From Mycocentrospora acerina (lineage: Eukaryota; Ascomycota; Dothideomycetes; Pleosporales): 64,000 nt of DNA. Below the pieces are notes generated by a model. It was given only the letters and a program-made list of their open reading frames with translations. It had not been told where the DNA came from and ran no database searches. How positions within the stretch are numbered: position 1 is the first letter of the stretch; each line of letters starts with the position of its first letter. Below, piece by piece: positions 12,590 to 23,659 of this stretch. The DNA is taken from the NCBI GenBank assembly GCA_022701365.1, contig JAKUHH010000035.1:1-64000 (forward strand), written 5' to 3'. A program made the position numbers and the translations under genes.

Positions 12590-14546
12590 ATATTAATGTA
12601 GAGGCAAGCTAGGCTAGTAAGAAAATTACAGGCCTACTATTTATAGATATTAAAGGAGCCTTTAACTACGTTACTACTTATTAATTGCTAGTAATATATA
12701 AGAAATTAAAGCTTCCATTAGCATTTATTAGGTAAGTTAAGTATTTTCTAAGTAAAAGATTTTTATAATTAAAATTTAATAACAATATATAAGCACTAGA
12801 AAGAATTAAGATAGGTATACCTTAAGGATCTCTTATATTACCTATCTTAATTCTAATCTATATTAGAGATATTTATAAGCCTAAGCCTACTACATATAAT
12901 TTCTCTTATTTAGATAATATAGTAATAAAAGTAACAGTAATAATAGCAGAAAAAGTAGTAGTAATACTAGAATAAATAGCTAAGACTATGCTTCTAGAAG
13001 TAAAAGAGTGTACTATTAAATTTAAAGTTTATAAAATAGAGCTTTTATTTCTTAGTAAAAAAAAATAGCAGAAAAAGAAGAGAAGACTCTACTAATAAGA
13101 AATAAGACTATCTATCTTAGCCTTTTAGTTAAGTAGTTAAGCTGTTTTTGTAAATAAAATATTTTCTTATAAATAATATATATAAAGAAAAGTTATAATA
13201 GTATAATAAGCCTTTTATAGCCTGCAAAGGCTAGGTAATATATAAAAAGGCCTTAGTATATAAGTAACTAGACTGCTATATATTTCTTATATTTAGTCTA
13301 TTGCAGACTATAGCACACAATTATAGTAGAAAAAAAGAAATAAAGGACTGCTACACTATTAATAAATAATGCAAAATACTGTATTAAGACAAATACTAGG
13401 TGCTTTTAAAGAATCTCCTATAAAAGCACTAGAAATAAAAGCAGTAACCTTACTTTTAGAGATTAAAGTAGAAAAGTTATTTTAGTAATATACTTTAAAG
13501 CTACTAGCTTTTAGTAGCAACTACCTTATTAGAAAAGCTATTTGCAGAGAAAACTAATAATAAAAAAATCTAAAAAATATATAAAATACATAAAAATAAA
13601 CTTAACTTAGTAGGTTAGCTAGAAAGATAGAAAAACACTTTAATATAGAAGAAATATTAATTCTACTAGTAAAGCTATAGAGTAAGCCTGCAGACTCTTA
13701 TGCTACTATCTATATATCTAAAGAAAATAAAGAAGAAACTATAAAAGCTTACTAAAGCTAGTTACTACAAAAATATAAAAAATAATAATAAAAAAAATTA
13801 GATAATCTTAAATACTGCTGCTACTGCAAGAAATAATAATAGCAATAGTATTACTACTACTACTACTAGTAGGCTAGCTTAACCTATCTTGCTATACACA
13901 GACAGGTTAAAATAGGGAGAAGAAATTGCAGCAGGCTATTTTTAAATAGACCTGCTAAGCCTTAATTACTTATAAGTAAAAAGCTATAACTTAAAATAAA
14001 GCCTAGAAATAATAGACACTAAGCTATATACTATATTTAAAGTATTAAGCAACTTAGTACTATTAAAGCTTTTTATAGAAACTATTAATATTAATATAGA
14101 TAGCTAAGCAGCTCTAAAAAGACTATAAAGCAATATATTAAAAAGATGATAAAAATTAGCTATCTAATTACTAGGCTATATAAAACACTAGTATAATAAG
14201 AAAATAAAGTAGATTTTAAGTAGATTCTAGACTACTAAAATGTTAAAAGAAATAACTATACTAGTAAGCTAGCTAAGGCAGGCCTAAAGTATATAAAAAT
14301 AAAAAAAGTTGCTACTACTTTAAGCTATTTAAGTAGAAAGCTAAAAGAAGAAATAACCTTATAATAGTAAGAGTGCTAGCAATAAGCTAAAGAAAAAAAG
14401 AGAGGTAAAAGCTATAATTATAATACTAAAAAGCAACCTAAGTTTACTCTTAAAGCTAAGCTTTTACTATTTCTTAAGCAAATTATAGTAGCTTACTATT
14501 TGCTTAAGCTAATAAAAGGCTTTTTTAAAGCATTTTCTAGTGCAAT
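12590..14546 (+). mobile_element. 5'-truncated LINE fragment (copy 2), plus strand
   Basis: This copy starts inside the reverse transcriptase (FIDIKGAF at about 12,637-12,662) and carries the same RT core as copy 1 in opposite orientation: GIP-stop-GS at 12,814-12,830, ILIYIRDI, then YLDN at 12,907-12,918. It ends near 14,546 with the sequence that also ends copy 1 (GGCTTTTTTAAAGC then TTTTCTAG). Truncation at the 5' end with an intact 3' end is the usual result of incomplete target-primed reverse transcription. It lies almost directly against the 5' end of copy 1, back to back. All frames are broken by RIP-type stops. Confidence 0.75.
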
Positions 14547-14800
14547 AAGTAAAGATAAAAAAAGAGTATATTTTAGTAGCTGTAATATATTATAAATACC
14601 TAAATACTTACTCTTATATTATAAATACTATAATTTAGAAAGAAAATAAATATAGAAAGAGATAAGTAGGCTAATATTAGCTGCTATCTTTAACACTAAA
14701 GCAAGGCAAACAGCACTGCTTAAGTTTCTGTAAAAAACAGAAATAGCAACAGCTAAGTAGCTGCTAGCTGCAGAAGCTCTAGACTAGAAAAGATTACAAT

Positions 14801-15040
14801 GTGCAACAAGGGCCTAGCAATAGGCCTCTGCAACGTGCAACAGGGGGCCACCAACAGGCCACGACAACGTGCAACAGGGGCCTAGCAACAGGCCTCTGCA
14901 ACGCGCAACAGGGGGCTAGCAATAGCCTACAACAACAAGCAACAGGGGCCTAGCAACAGGCCTCTGCAACGCGCAACAGGGGGCTAGCAATAGCCTGCAA
15001 ACAACGTGCAATAGGGGCCTAGCAACAGGCCTCTACAACA
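14801..15040. repeat. 34-bp minisatellite, 7 units, not RIP-mutated
   Basis: Seven tandem units begin at 14,801, 14,835, 14,869, 14,903, 14,937, 14,971 and 15,006, a period of 34 bp with one 35-bp step. Each unit has the form G(T/C)GCAACAGGGG, then CTAGCAA(C/T)AG, then GCCTCTGCAAC. The array keeps CpA, CpG and GC-rich words that are nearly absent from the surrounding AT-rich block. Units alternate between two variants (CCTAGCAACAGGCC and GCTAGCAATAGCCT), which suggests amplification in pairs. There are no spacers, so it is not a CRISPR array. Confidence 0.9.
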
Positions 15041-15327
15041 CACAAAAATAACAAATAGCAACAGCCTAGATAGCTGCTTGCTGCAGGAGCCTTAACCTAA
15101 AGGCCTACTACAACAAAATAGACCTGCATTAGAATAACCTACTGTTAGCAAGCTACAAAGTAAGAGCACTACTACTGTTTTACTAGGCTTCTAGGGCTCT
15201 AGAAAAAGAGAGCTTAGCTTAAAAAGAAAAACAGCGCTTTATAGACTAATGTCTGCATAGGCATTATTATATTTAGTCTAGCTAGTTAAATAGACTAATG
15301 CAATATAAATAAAGGAAAACAAATCTA

Positions 15328-16426
15328 TTGTTATAATAATAATATTATTATTAGTATTATATCTTATTCTAGCTACTATAAGAGCTTTATTTATAATAGT
15401 AGCTAAAGCAACATTTAAAGCATCTCTCTGCTGTAGTATATTTAAGCTGCATTAAAAAATCTTAGTTTATTAGCAAAGTTAGCTTTTTTTACTTTTACTG
15501 CTCTAAAAAAGCTTATAAGTGTTATTTTTTTAAATTTTAAGTTTTATAAGTATTTTTATTACTAGTATTACTATTAAAAGCAAAAGTAGAGTCTATTAGG
15601 CCTGCTACTTAAGCCTATAATTATATATTATTTTTGTTATTATTTACTATATTTTCTATATATTTTTATTATTAGAATTTAGTATTTTTAGATTATTATT
15701 ATAAATAAATTTTAATAGCTTTTATATCTCTTACTAGCTCTTAAGTAGCAGCATAGTTGCAGATAAGCCTACCTTCTACTACTACTTTTACTTAAGCTAG
15801 TAGCTCCTTAGTAGCTACTCTAGTATTATTATCTGCACTTATTAATAGTATGTCTTAAAAAACTTTAATACTTTATTTAATTAGGTATTCTTACCTCTTT
15901 TTCTACTTAGCAGTGCTTATCTTAATAGATAACCTTTTCTAAACTATCTTTTCTAGTAGGTGTTACTCTACTATTTATTTTTTTAAAGCTCTAAGCTCTT
16001 ATTCTATAATTATATTAGGAGCTAGCTTGTCTTTACTCTCTTCTATCTCTTTTTTATTAAAGTAGAGTATAGAAAAAAGGGTTATCTGCTCTAGTACTAG
16101 GCCTTGTGCTAGGCCTATTACTAGGACTATAGCTAAGGCTTGCCCTAGCTCTAGTTCTAGGAAATTTAAAATTAGGTAGTTAGGGTCTATTTCTAGCGTT
16201 AGCAGGAGGGCTATTTCTAGCCTCTTAACGTTCTAATGTAGTTATAGTCTAAGCATTAAATGTTAAAAAATTAATGTTGCAAAGTTGCAAGATTACAACC
16301 TAGCTGCAAACTACTACCCTAGGCCCTAGGGCTCTAGAAATTAGAGGAGAGACTTTCTAATGTGTGTTGAGATGGTATCTGATAGAATATTGATGCCGCA
16401 GGCGTCAGAACAGACGCGCTGAAAAA
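15328..16426 (-). mobile_element. LINE 5' fragment (copy 3), minus strand
   Basis: This 1.1-kb segment is a near-identical direct repeat of about 11,483-12,572 in copy 1. It covers the 5' leader and the start of ORF1, and its 5' terminus at 16,426 ends with the same ACGCGCTGAAAAA word. It breaks off near 15,328, so the rest of the element is missing. In the last 70 bp, copies 1 and 3 differ by four transitions that all lie in CpA/TpG context, plus one transversion (GACTG versus GACTT). Its outer edge marks the border of the AT-rich block with gene-rich DNA. Confidence 0.8.
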
Positions 16427-16621
16427 GCAAAGTTGTTGTTTTTTTCGTTAATTTTACAGGTATAACATTAGTTCTTTATTAAAGTGTTTAAATTTAAATA
16501 AAGGTCTTTAAATACGACTGCTTATCCTAAATATATTTGAGAGATTCCTTATGTCTTATGTTTGAATAAAGATCGTTTTTTCTCCCTCTTGTAACAACAC
16601 AATATTTCTTGTCGTAAACGT

Positions 16622-17596
16622 TCATTCCATAAAGCCAGCTTTGCCGTCTCTATCAGCATCTATTTTCGGGTTAAGCTTATCCATCAATTTTGGCTTGCTG
16701 TCACCAGCAGCATGGCTTGAGCTTTTATTGAACCTGGCGTCGGAAGAGGAATGTTCGTCCGTCAATCTAGAGGAAAGTCCGGTCGTTGAACCCACAGAGT
16801 TTCCACCTCTCAGTCCGGTGGAGTGTTCACTGCGGTCATCATGTTGATGACCACTCAAGGTACCAGACCCGATGTGCTTGGGTTCACCCTCAAATCCGTC
16901 ATGACGCTCTTCGCGACCATTGAGAACACCACCCTTTGATTGAAATTCTGACATTGTCATAGCTGGAAGAGATGTGGTGCCATGATGCGCGTCCTTATTG
17001 TAGTGAGATTCGTGGACTGGGACGGTAGTGTGAACCACGGTAGGCTGGATAGTTTCCTTTTGAATTACAGGCTGAACTGTTTCATGGATATGCTATCTTA
17101 TTGTTATTTCTGATTCCAAGTAAGATCAGACCTCTTTTTTTCAACGTACATGATGAATGTGTTCTCCGCCTACTGTAGGGGCAGCAGTTTGGGTGTGAGT
17201 AGTGGTGTCCACACGTCTTTCATCCCTGAATCGACCTTGTTCTTCTACGAGTGCTCTCTTGGTTGAATCGGCGTCGCGGTGACCAAATTCACGATGCTGT
17301 ACAGCCCCGAGCTTGGTCTTGTGCTTTTCAGGAAGAATTTCTTGATCTCTGACAGGCTGGATAGTCTGGTGGTAGTGATCCTACAGAAGTATTAAAGAGG
17401 TTGCCCAGTGGCATTCATACTCAATTATTTGCCTTACCTGATGTACTTCCTTATCAACGGCAGTATGAACTTCCTCATGCTGGTGAGGTTTCACAACTTC
17501 ATGTTGAACGCCAGGGGCGACGGTCTCATGAACCGTTGTATCGTTGTTGCCGGAGCGAGAAGTAAACTCGTTAATGGTTGCCTTGACTTTGTCCAT
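16622..17596 (-). CDS. Histidine-rich hydrophilic allergen-like protein (286 aa)
   Basis: Three exons were rebuilt: 17,596-17,438, 17,380-17,150 and 17,092-16,622. The introns have GTAAGG...CTGTAG and GTACGT...GATAG borders, and all joins are in phase 0. The protein is soluble and lacks a signal peptide or membrane segment. It is rich in His, Glu, Thr and Val, with repeated motifs such as VHETVAP, HQHEEVHTAVD, HIHETVQPV and VVHTTVPVHE, and ends with LNPKIDADRDGKAGF. This matches a fungal family often annotated as allergen in Dothideomycetes and Sordariomycetes. Its biochemical role is unknown to me; the disorder-like composition suggests a stress or hydrophilin-type protein, which is inference. 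It is the first gene beside the RIP block, only about 200 bp from it. Gene identity is firm; function is not. Confidence 0.85.
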
Positions 17597-20500
17597 TTTA
17601 TGACTTGTGTAATTCGGAAGATTGCGTGAAGAAAAGAATCAGCTACGAGGAATACTAAACAGTACTAATGACCTGGAGTGGTAAAAGAATTGAGTATCGT
17701 GTTGGGTTTGCTTGTTGAAATTAGATCGTAACCTACGTTTTATCTTATAGGAAGCTAGCTTATCAACTCATAACGACGTAATCGAATTTATGTACCATCA
17801 TGCTAGGTGTGTAATACGACTTTACCTGTTACGTTCATTTCACACCCTTGATTAGTGCTGAAGTCTGGAATGATTGGCTTAGAACCACCATGTGTACATA
17901 TGAGGAGTACCGCATCATAGTAACTCCACAAGACTTCATTATGATGTGATCTAATATTGTACGCTATGATTACTTCGAAAATTGCCAATACTTCCAATAA
18001 GACTCACCCTACACTGAGGGCCGGCACCGATCATATCTCACCGACATACTAAACCACCAATCATCGTCTTCAATATTCCAGTTGTCCTCCACAAGACCAG
18101 GATGCTGAGAAATCAGTGCTTTCTTGCTACCCGTGCAGGTTACGGCATACTCAACAGAACGAATCAAGCCTTTTCAAGAAACGAAACGCGCGTATACAGA
18201 AGCACAGTTACTCCCAAAGATGGGGCCCACTAACACAGATCTCTCACGGCGAGATTCCCCGAAAAAGATGAGATCCACGACGAATTACTATGGCGTGGTT
18301 GCTGATGGCGGGTTTTGTACGTAGAAATGACGCATATCTTCATGGTGAACTAGTGTCAAATTACAGGCGCATGACGCATGAATATGCAGCTGTAATCTTG
18401 AGTTTCTTAATTGGTACGTTTTGTTTTAGCTCAGACGTTTTGCCTATACGCAAATGAGTACATCATGTTGAGCTCTCCACCGCTGAACTGCAAATGAGTA
18501 TTTCAGTTTTGTACTCCTGAGTAGCAATTCGATTTTTGTGTATGGCAAATCTATTTCGAAATCTGTGTTTTAACCTACACATACTCACGTTCAGGTTTTC
18601 CTGGTCATGTCGTACGGAATGGAGTGTTAAACTAATGCAATATGAACTGGAATCTTGTACTTAAGACGATGTGTATAAGAGAGTGCGTAACGAAATATGT
18701 ATTAACGATAACCAAATTGTGTCTGTTTTCTTTCAATCGTTCGTACACTTCTCTCACTTTGGCAATCATGGCCTTCGATACGGTGGCCATACTCTGGGCA
18801 ATTCAAAGGTTCCGGACTTCGTTGTGAGTCATCGCAAATGAATCATGTTGCTGTGGCCTTATTTACGTGGCTTAGAGGAGTAAGCTTCTCTGTTGTCGAG
18901 TCTAGTGAGCCGTCCAAATGGTGATAGCAAGCTCACGGTCAATTATGCAAAGGCGATGCTGGAAAAGTATAATCAGCGACATGTCGCGGAAGCCCTGTGC
19001 AATTCACTAAGATCATACTCCTAGATGGCATGAGACTGTTTTTATCCGCTAGAGAGCGTTAAGCATATAGCATTAATTTACCCTTCTATTCCAGATTTTG
19101 CTCAAGTGGAATAACAAAGAGTACTTTAAGTGTTCTCCCTTTTCTGTTTTGGATGGATGTTCCATTTGTCCAAAGGAAGGTTGTATGACAGGTTCATATA
19201 ACGCTAACCATCGCTTAGAGTCACTCTAGTAACTGTAAGATTAAAGGTCATTCGTATGCACTTTCACTCTCTGTAACTATTACGTCATTTGATGAAGCAC
19301 GAGTGAACGACATCTCTTCCAAGAACTACCGTTAAATGTTTTCCAATATTTGGTACTGGCATTGATACAGGAAAATATTCGTAAGCATCCCCATAGGTTT
19401 TGTCGAGTTCCCTACATCTATGGCAATATTTGCCGAAACTGAAGATATCTCTAGATTGCGCTTTCAAGACCTCAAATCCGATGAACTGATGCATTGACAT
19501 GAACAACTTACAGCTTATAGATCTTATTGTCGCTGACTAGGCTAGCATTTCGGACCTGGACGCGATACAATTTTTGCTTGCGCGGTGCTGAACGGTGTCC
19601 GCCAGTATTCGTATTTTTGCTTGTAATTCAACCCTACATTCATCACAAGTCTGAGTGCTAAGCTAATATTTTAAAGGCTGGTATCTTTTCTTTCCTTCCT
19701 GGTAGATCCTTTCGCTTGGAAATCAAACACTATCACTGCTTTCAAGAGGCTGTGATGAGTGATGATCACTCGGGTGTGACTTTCGACCATATACTCTTTC
19801 CAACGATGAGCGATTCAATAGAACGAATTACATCACGTTATAATTGAGGACTTTGACCCCTCGCTACACGAAACTGAAAAACTGTTCCTTGAGTTCTGCA
19901 GCTAGATCGTGAAGCAACACAAATCCTATCTAATAACGTCCTACCAAGGCTGCTTTGGAATTTGTCAAACAGTGTCTTATGACAACTTCACTGACGGTTA
20001 ATCTCTGCGCTGACTTCATGAGGTCTGATCAAAGCTCGTGGTTGCTGCATCCTCCGGTTAAAGAGTAGGGCGAAAGACGGGATGTGGTAGAGAACATTTT
20101 GCCCTTGTTTTGCGACCTTAAATGCTTTCTAGGTAGGGATGGCCCGCATGATATTAACGGCTTCTAACAGGAACGATTCCCCAAAGCCACTGCTTAAATC
20201 CGTTGGGAGTGATTCAAACCCAACTTCAAATTGTGAATATTTTTTGTATCACTCGAGACCTGAGGTGTACTATTTTTGATAGTAAATAAGCCTAATAAGT
20301 CAATGTACACATTGTAACACAACCTACTCTTAAGAACAAATAACAGATTATCAAGTAGTTTAACCGAATCCTCAAATGAGCTAATGTGTGATTGGTGGAG
20401 TGGTTCCAGCCGTTACTTATTGTTGAATGTCCATACTCTCCTCGCATGTTCTCTTCACGCATGCTGTAAAACTAATGTCTCATCCGCCTCGTTGCAAGGC

Positions 20501-20767
20501 AATCAGTTGATGAGAAGCCAGAAAAGGCTGGTTTGCAAACGCTGTGGTCATATCCACTCTTCTCTTTTGGATTGTATGTGTTCACCGAAAGACAATATCT
20601 TGGTTAAGCAGTATCCAGGCGTGTTTTCTCCTTGTGTGACCTACAAGAGAATTGAAAAGGTATGAGAACAAGTACCTCCATCCTTTGACTTTAACTGCCT
20701 CGCTATGCAGTTATCCTTTAATGCAGTTTTCAGCAAAGCGGCAGGTGATCTGGTTAAGACCATGTTT
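17597..20767. other. Gene-poor 3.2-kb interval
   Basis: I see no convincing gene here. Base composition is intermediate, CpG is present, and frames are short. The minus-strand frame 19,285-19,506 (73 codons) and plus-strand frame 20,384-20,665 (93 codons) lack recognisable motifs and flanking splice structure. The interval separates the repeat-adjacent allergen-like gene from Bud13 and may contain decayed sequence, but no family is recognisable. Confidence 0.5.
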
Positions 20768-21926
20768 CTATTCGTCCATCTGCCAAGCATACTCCAGTTT
20801 CTCAATGTTCGCTTTTCGATTACGTGATGCGAACCACTGTGTCTCAAAGCCATTACTTCTGTCAACTCCGTCCCAGCGATGTCCAGGGCGAATGCCGTAG
20901 CGATTTGGCTGAAACGCACCTTGGTACAGTGGTTTACCAGTGACGCTTCGTCCTGCCTTCTTTTTGCGCAGAAAGCCAGCAGCCGGATCGTTCCAGTGGC
21001 CTCGCTCCTTCAGTTCATCGTTCAGATCCACATCATCGGCGTAACGTGCAACAGTCATGGTCTTTGCGTCTTGCAACTGCTGTTTCCTTCGCGCTGCCTC
21101 GGCGTTTTGCACGTCGCCGCGAGCCGCTTTGTCTTTTTCAAGCTTTTTACGCTCTTCGTCCTCTGCCTTTCTCCGAGCTTCCGCACGCTTCATGGCGACG
21201 TTAATAATGCGTCCACTTGCGTCTCTGTATATAGTCTCTTGCACGGCACTGCCCATGTCCTTTAGGACCTCATTTGCCTTCCGTTTCTCCTCGTCCTGCT
21301 TCTGCTTCATGGCTGCAGCTACTTGCGCGGCGGTCTGCAAGCCGGCTTTTGCACCAGACTCCATCCTCAATACACCATTGGTATCGACCATCTCTGGTGC
21401 TTCATCCTCGGCTTCGGCAGCTTGTTCGCGATCGGCGGCCGTCGAGGCGATGATGGCATCTGCAGCGGCTTGGTCGGCGGCGAGTTGTTGCGCATGTGAG
21501 GGTGCAGCGATACCTATCGCTGTCCATGTAGCAGCGCTCGTTCCCTTGGACTTCTTTTTAGACTTTTTCAGCGCACCGCCACCAACTGCGACGGGGAATA
21601 TTAGTGCGAGTACCAAATATAAGTCATAGTAGACAGCAATTCAACGAGGCGCATCGCACGTGAGCTACGACGGGAGCGGCACGGTAGAAAGCTTGTCGTA
21701 CAGTATCTGTTTCCTGCGAGCTGTGGCATACAGGCTACAGCATGGGTATGATCATACCTATCATGGGAGCGTCGTCGTCATCCTCGTCTGCCTTTGTGTT
21801 CCAACCAAGAGCATCGTCGTCGTCGATGATCAGTCCGCCATCCTTGTTCTTTCGCTTGCGCTTTTTCGATTTTTTGTCCGAATCGGCAGTAAGATAGTTC
21901 TTGGCTAGATAGTCTGCGAGAGACAT
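20768..21926 (-). CDS. BUD13: Pre-mRNA-splicing factor Bud13/Cwc26 (328 aa)
   Basis: Bud13 is a subunit of the RES (retention and splicing) complex with Pml1 and Snu17, and acts on the activated spliceosome in the nucleus. Two exons, 21,926-21,758 and 21,585-20,768, are joined across a 172-nt intron (GTATGA...GTCGCAG), giving the continuous reading DAPMI-VGGGALKKSKKKSK. The N-terminus MSLADYLAKNYL is the conserved family start, so I use 21,926 rather than the longer upstream frame. The middle is charged and coiled-coil-like (Glu/Lys/Ala rich). The C-terminus carries the diagnostic Bud13 block with NRYGIRPGHRWDGVDRSNG, which includes the Snu17-contact region. Length suits fungal Bud13. It is divergent from the alkyltransferase-like gene, with a 241-bp intergenic region. 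Confidence 0.93.
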
Positions 21927-22167
21927 GGTTGTGTGAAGAAAGTTGCAGATTGAGACTTGTACGCCCATCCAAGTCGCGACATGTCTAGTGAGGGCAGGAG
22001 CTACAGACTTGGCATTACGCGCTCGTGAACAGTCACGTGTTTTGGCGTTCAAGTTGGATTAGTCCGGGAGTTGACCATCATCTCCTCGCCACGTCTCATC
22101 TGAGTGACCTTTTCAGTCCCAGCTCTACTGTAATTCTCAAACTCACGATCGTCGCCCAAATCGGCCC

Positions 22168-22809
22168 ATGGCTCCTGGCACCCGCTCCGAAGAAGTCTGG
22201 TTATGGTATACTGCTGTCTACGAGGCTATCCAAGAGATACCTCGCGGGAAAGTCACAAACTATAAACACATTGCTAAACTCATTGGAAAGCGTGAGCTCT
22301 CCTTCCGCACAAAACGGGATGCCGCCTGCTGACATACATCTCTACTTTCTCGTGCAGCTGAATGTCCAAGGTACTTCATCTTACATCCATCTGACTGCTG
22401 GAGCTGATGCAGTATTGAAGACAAGTCGGCGTCTGCTTAAAGAACTTGCCTTCGACTTCTGCGGATGGCGCTACAAAACTGCCATCTTTCCACAGTGGCA
22501 ACGTGCCATGGCAACGTGTGATCAACGCGAAGGGCGGTATTAGTCCAAGGTGAGCAGAAAGTTGCATTATCCTTTGATCTTCAGAGGACATTATACTGAA
22601 CAATCTGCAGAGGCCCAGGCGCTGCAAGCCAGCAGGCCGATGCTCTGCGAAGAGAAGGGGTTCATGTTCGAGAGGATGCCATGCACCAATACAGCGTCGA
22701 TCTTACCGAATATGGCTGGTTTCCAGAGGTGCTACCTAGCGAGGCCGCTCTGGTAGAGAGCAGTGAGGAGGAGGACGAGGACGAAGGAGAGGCTGTTCAT
22801 CGTACCTGA
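22168..22809 (+). CDS. atl1: Alkyltransferase-like protein (MGMT-fold, no catalytic Cys; 154 aa)
   Basis: ATL proteins bind O6-alkylguanine in DNA without repairing it and pass the lesion to nucleotide excision repair. Four exons: 22,168-22,291, 22,358-22,370 (13 nt), 22,421-22,549 and 22,611-22,809. Joins are fixed by frame: AIAKLIGK-like sequence runs through PECPRQVGVCLK and VPWQRVINAKGG to ISPRGPG. The DNA-binding helix with the flipping Arg (PRQVG, Arg46) is intact. The alkyl-acceptor motif PCHR of true MGMT is PWQR here (Trp76 in place of Cys), which defines the ATL class. The C-terminal tail from about residue 132 is an acidic extension. The third intron start (GTGAGC) and intron 2 acceptor (GAAG, not CAG) were chosen because alternatives hit stops. 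Confidence in family is high. Confidence 0.9.
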
Positions 22810-23659
22810 AGCCGATATGAGATGGACTTTGATGTATCGTTTACGCGCAAAACACACCGTACTACGAACAGACCTAGATAAGTATTTAGTCTTCTCAAAG
22901 AGGAATTGTAAACTTTATGATTTGTAGGCAAGTGCAGCACATCGACAACGTCTAGATAATCGCTGCCAAGGGTGGTAAACATCTGGTGGGTGTATCAAGC
23001 CTTGACTATGATACACAAGTCTGACAGGAACTCACCTATTCTCTTGTACGCCAATTCAATTTATGTTCAATTTCGCTTCAAGCATCTCCCAGTGAATTCG
23101 CCGCGCGTATGATCCATGACCCCTCGCTCACCCACTAAAGTAAGCGGACCTTCCCTGACATTTACCTTTTGCCCCAAAGGATTACCACTAGCAGGGATAA
23201 CCGCCAGTTGATCCTAGAGCAACACCTTAGAACCATCGTGGTCCATTCACTATGCCTCAGATTGACACACTACTAGGGATAATCCTTTGGGGCAAAGCTC
23301 TACAGTATCCGCTTGGTTCCAAAACCAGGTGAATTCTCGAAACGCTGGAAGAAGCCGTGACTTGCTGCATGTTGCAATGCCTCTGCGATCGCACGCTAAG
23401 CATGGAGACGCAGGGTTTGAAAAGTCTTGTCGGCTTTGTTGCAATAGAAGTGGGTCATTGTGGAGAGGCAAAACAAGCATTGGAACGGCACAGGCCAAGA
23501 GGTTGCTCTAACGTTGATTATTCTGCCCGTACCGGCAAAGGCTGTAGAAATTTCCTCATATACACCATTGATGTCTCGATCACGCAATATCGAAGCGTAT
23601 AAAGATATGGACTTGAAACCCAGGCTTAGAAGCCAGCGACAAACGGCAGCCCCAACAAG
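22810..23659. other. Intergenic, ATL to OPT transporter
   Basis: This 850-bp stretch contains the 3' region of the ATL gene and the promoter and 5' leader of the transporter gene. The only structure I see is the 17-bp inverted repeat listed separately. No supported reading frame was found. Confidence 0.5.
23168..23296. repeat. 17-bp perfect inverted repeat flanking 95 bp
   Basis: TTTGCCCCAAAGGATTA at 23,168-23,184 is the exact reverse complement of 23,280-23,296. The next bases inward are partly similar as well (ACTAGCAGGGATA inside the left arm, ACTAGGGATA beside the right arm). The arms could form a stem with a 95-nt loop, or be the terminal inverted repeats of a very small MITE-like element. 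No target-site duplication is evident. It lies about 370 bp upstream of the transporter start codon. Confidence 0.7.

Larger units (their letters stand above)
1..16430. other. AT-rich RIP-mutated repeat block (AT isochore)
   Basis: This block is extremely AT-rich, with almost no CpG and a great excess of TpA, in sharp contrast to the sequence after about 16,430, where CpG and normal codon use return. No long open reading frame exists on either strand, although conserved reverse-transcriptase motifs can still be read once stop codons are tolerated. Depleted CpA/TpG and enriched TpA are the known signature of repeat-induced point mutation, which acts on duplicated DNA in many Pezizomycotina. 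The block contains pieces of one LTR retrotransposon and three LINE copies, listed separately. I saw no functional gene in it. Islands keeping CpG are the gypsy LTR end near 6,886-6,909, the LINE 5' ends near 12,480-12,572 and 16,360-16,426, and the minisatellite at 14,801-15,040. Confidence 0.9.

Noticed and set aside
14801..15040. Possible CRISPR-like array
   Set aside because: Units are head-to-tail without unique spacers, and the genome is eukaryotic; it is a minisatellite.
19285..19506. 73-codon minus-strand frame with CHRC motif
   Set aside because: Isolated, no splice partners found, and no recognisable family; could not be supported.
20384..20665. 93-codon plus-strand Cys-containing frame, considered as an effector candidate
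   Set aside because: No signal peptide and random-looking composition; it partly overlaps the Bud13 3' side.
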